Assembly (NCBI RefSeq): GCF_000281715.2
Contig: NZ_CP124576.1
Span: 937,501-1,001,500, forward strand
Direction: 5' to 3'
Length of the DNA: 64,000 nt
Source of the DNA: Sphingobium sp. AP49
Lineage (GTDB): Bacteria > Pseudomonadota > Alphaproteobacteria > Sphingomonadales > Sphingomonadaceae
In this document: positions 63,574 through 64,000 of the stretch, in pieces
Layout of the letters: every line of letters starts with the position of its first letter
How positions within the stretch are numbered: the stretch's first letter is position 1
Made by a program: the position numbers and the translations under genes
Notes under the pieces: generated by a model
What the model saw: the letters and a program-made list of their open reading frames with translations, nothing else
Databases searched by the model: none
What the model was told of the DNA's origin: nothing

Positions 63574-63941
63574 CTGCTGGTATTCACGAATCGGTCATTT
63601 TGGCGACCCGCGCATTTCCCACGATTCGAGCGGGTTTGATCGAAAATAGATTCTATAAACATCTGAAATATAAGAAATTTTTTTCTTTCTCCGGTTTTCC
63701 GCGGGATTCCTGAGTCAACGTCTTTATTTCAGTTTTTTGAAGTGGGCCGCCCTTGATCCGGCGAAGCAGCCCTGTCTATTTTGAACATCCGGCCGCTGAT
63801 CGAATCACTTCCTGGCGGTCGTCACAATGTCAGTTGATGCAGAAGACTCGGAATGGCGGGGGCGCCTTTCCGAACCCTCTTCCTGTGTCCGATATCTATG
63901 CCCGCAGGGGTTGTTTTGGTTTCTTTTGGGGGCGGCGCTCA
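63574..63941 (+). promoter_or_regulatory. dnaA leader with seven GANTC sites
   Basis: About 370 bases before dnaA without a gene. It is AT-richer than the flanks, notably 63640-63690. GANTC, the CcrM methylation site, occurs at 63588 (GAATC), 63623 (GATTC), 63649 (GATTC), 63705 (GATTC), 63712 (GAGTC), 63802 (GAATC) and 63845 (GACTC). No consensus DnaA box (TTATCCACA) was seen. CcrM methylation controls dnaA in Caulobacter. Confidence 0.6.
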
Positions 63942-64000
63942 ATGAAGGATAATGTGGCGGTGTTTGAACGGGAGGATGATGCGGCGGCAGAAGATATGGC
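63942..64000 (+). CDS. dnaA: Chromosomal replication initiator DnaA, N-terminal start (truncated by window)
   Basis: ATG 63942 opens a frame (KDNVAVFEREDDAAAEDMA) still open at the window edge. The acidic start resembles the poorly conserved N-terminal leader of sphingomonad DnaA; rpsT-dnaA order supports it. None of the AAA+ or DNA-binding domain is visible, so the call depends on synteny. Confidence 0.6.
   Translation, partial: MKDNVAVFEREDDAAAEDM

Noticed and set aside
63574..63941. Replication origin
   Set aside because: Alphaproteobacterial origins are often not beside dnaA and no DnaA boxes were found. Only the GANTC cluster is reported.

Overview
The window is a high-GC bacterial chromosome segment, most likely from a sphingomonad (Alphaproteobacteria, Sphingomonadaceae, probably Sphingobium or a close relative). 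This is inferred from the outer-membrane TonB-dependent receptors, several Tat-exported polysaccharide enzymes, an infC whose ribosome binding site fits a non-AUG start, and the right-hand gene order coaBC-dut / ubiB-ubiE / mutM-rpsT-dnaA. No CRISPR array, rRNA, prophage or insertion sequence was seen. One tRNA (Tyr, GTA) is present.

Region 1 (1-12.8 kb) is a carbohydrate-utilisation block in two parts. The left part holds the end of a GH92 alpha-mannosidase, a ROK repressor, an MFS sugar porter, a ROK sugar kinase and a class I mannose-6-phosphate isomerase. Together these would release, import, phosphorylate and isomerise mannose. The right part holds a TonB-dependent receptor, a DUF6250 protein, a PcRGLX/YetA-like (PL26-type) rhamnogalacturonan lyase and a PL22 oligogalacturonate lyase, which points to pectin breakdown. 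The intergenic regions carry repeated TGTCCA-type half sites.

Region 2 (12.8-25.3 kb) holds small secreted, lipoprotein and membrane proteins: an LprI-like protein, an L,D-transpeptidase, a Pro-Gly-repeat protein behind a DUF2092 gene, DUF4136, and a DUF202 protein with eleven exact heptads. It also has housekeeping genes (AlkA-type glycosylase, ferredoxin, RlmB). Region 3 (25.3-33.7 kb) holds tRNA-Tyr, a Gdx/SugE-like SMR exporter, a GH3 glucosidase and an exported catalase-peroxidase. A small lower-GC orphan gene follows, bracketed by two inverted-repeat elements, and then a siderophore receptor with a long palindrome in its promoter.

Region 4 (34-54 kb) includes an OmpA-family protein, an ABC-F ATPase, an AI-2E transporter-family protein, a cytochrome b561-YceI fusion, and a TonB receptor coupled to a nucleotide pyrophosphatase/phosphodiesterase. 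It continues with pabB-pabC, an aspartate aminotransferase, an exported MsrA, infC-thrS, an orphan ExbD, and a membrane-protein/XRE pair. Region 5 (54-64 kb) is the conserved core: the overlapping coaBC-dut-unknown-thiF/moeB-dsrE operon, ubiE-ubiB, a periplasmic trehalase inserted between ubiE and mutM, rpsT, and the start of dnaA behind a leader with seven GANTC (CcrM-type) sites.
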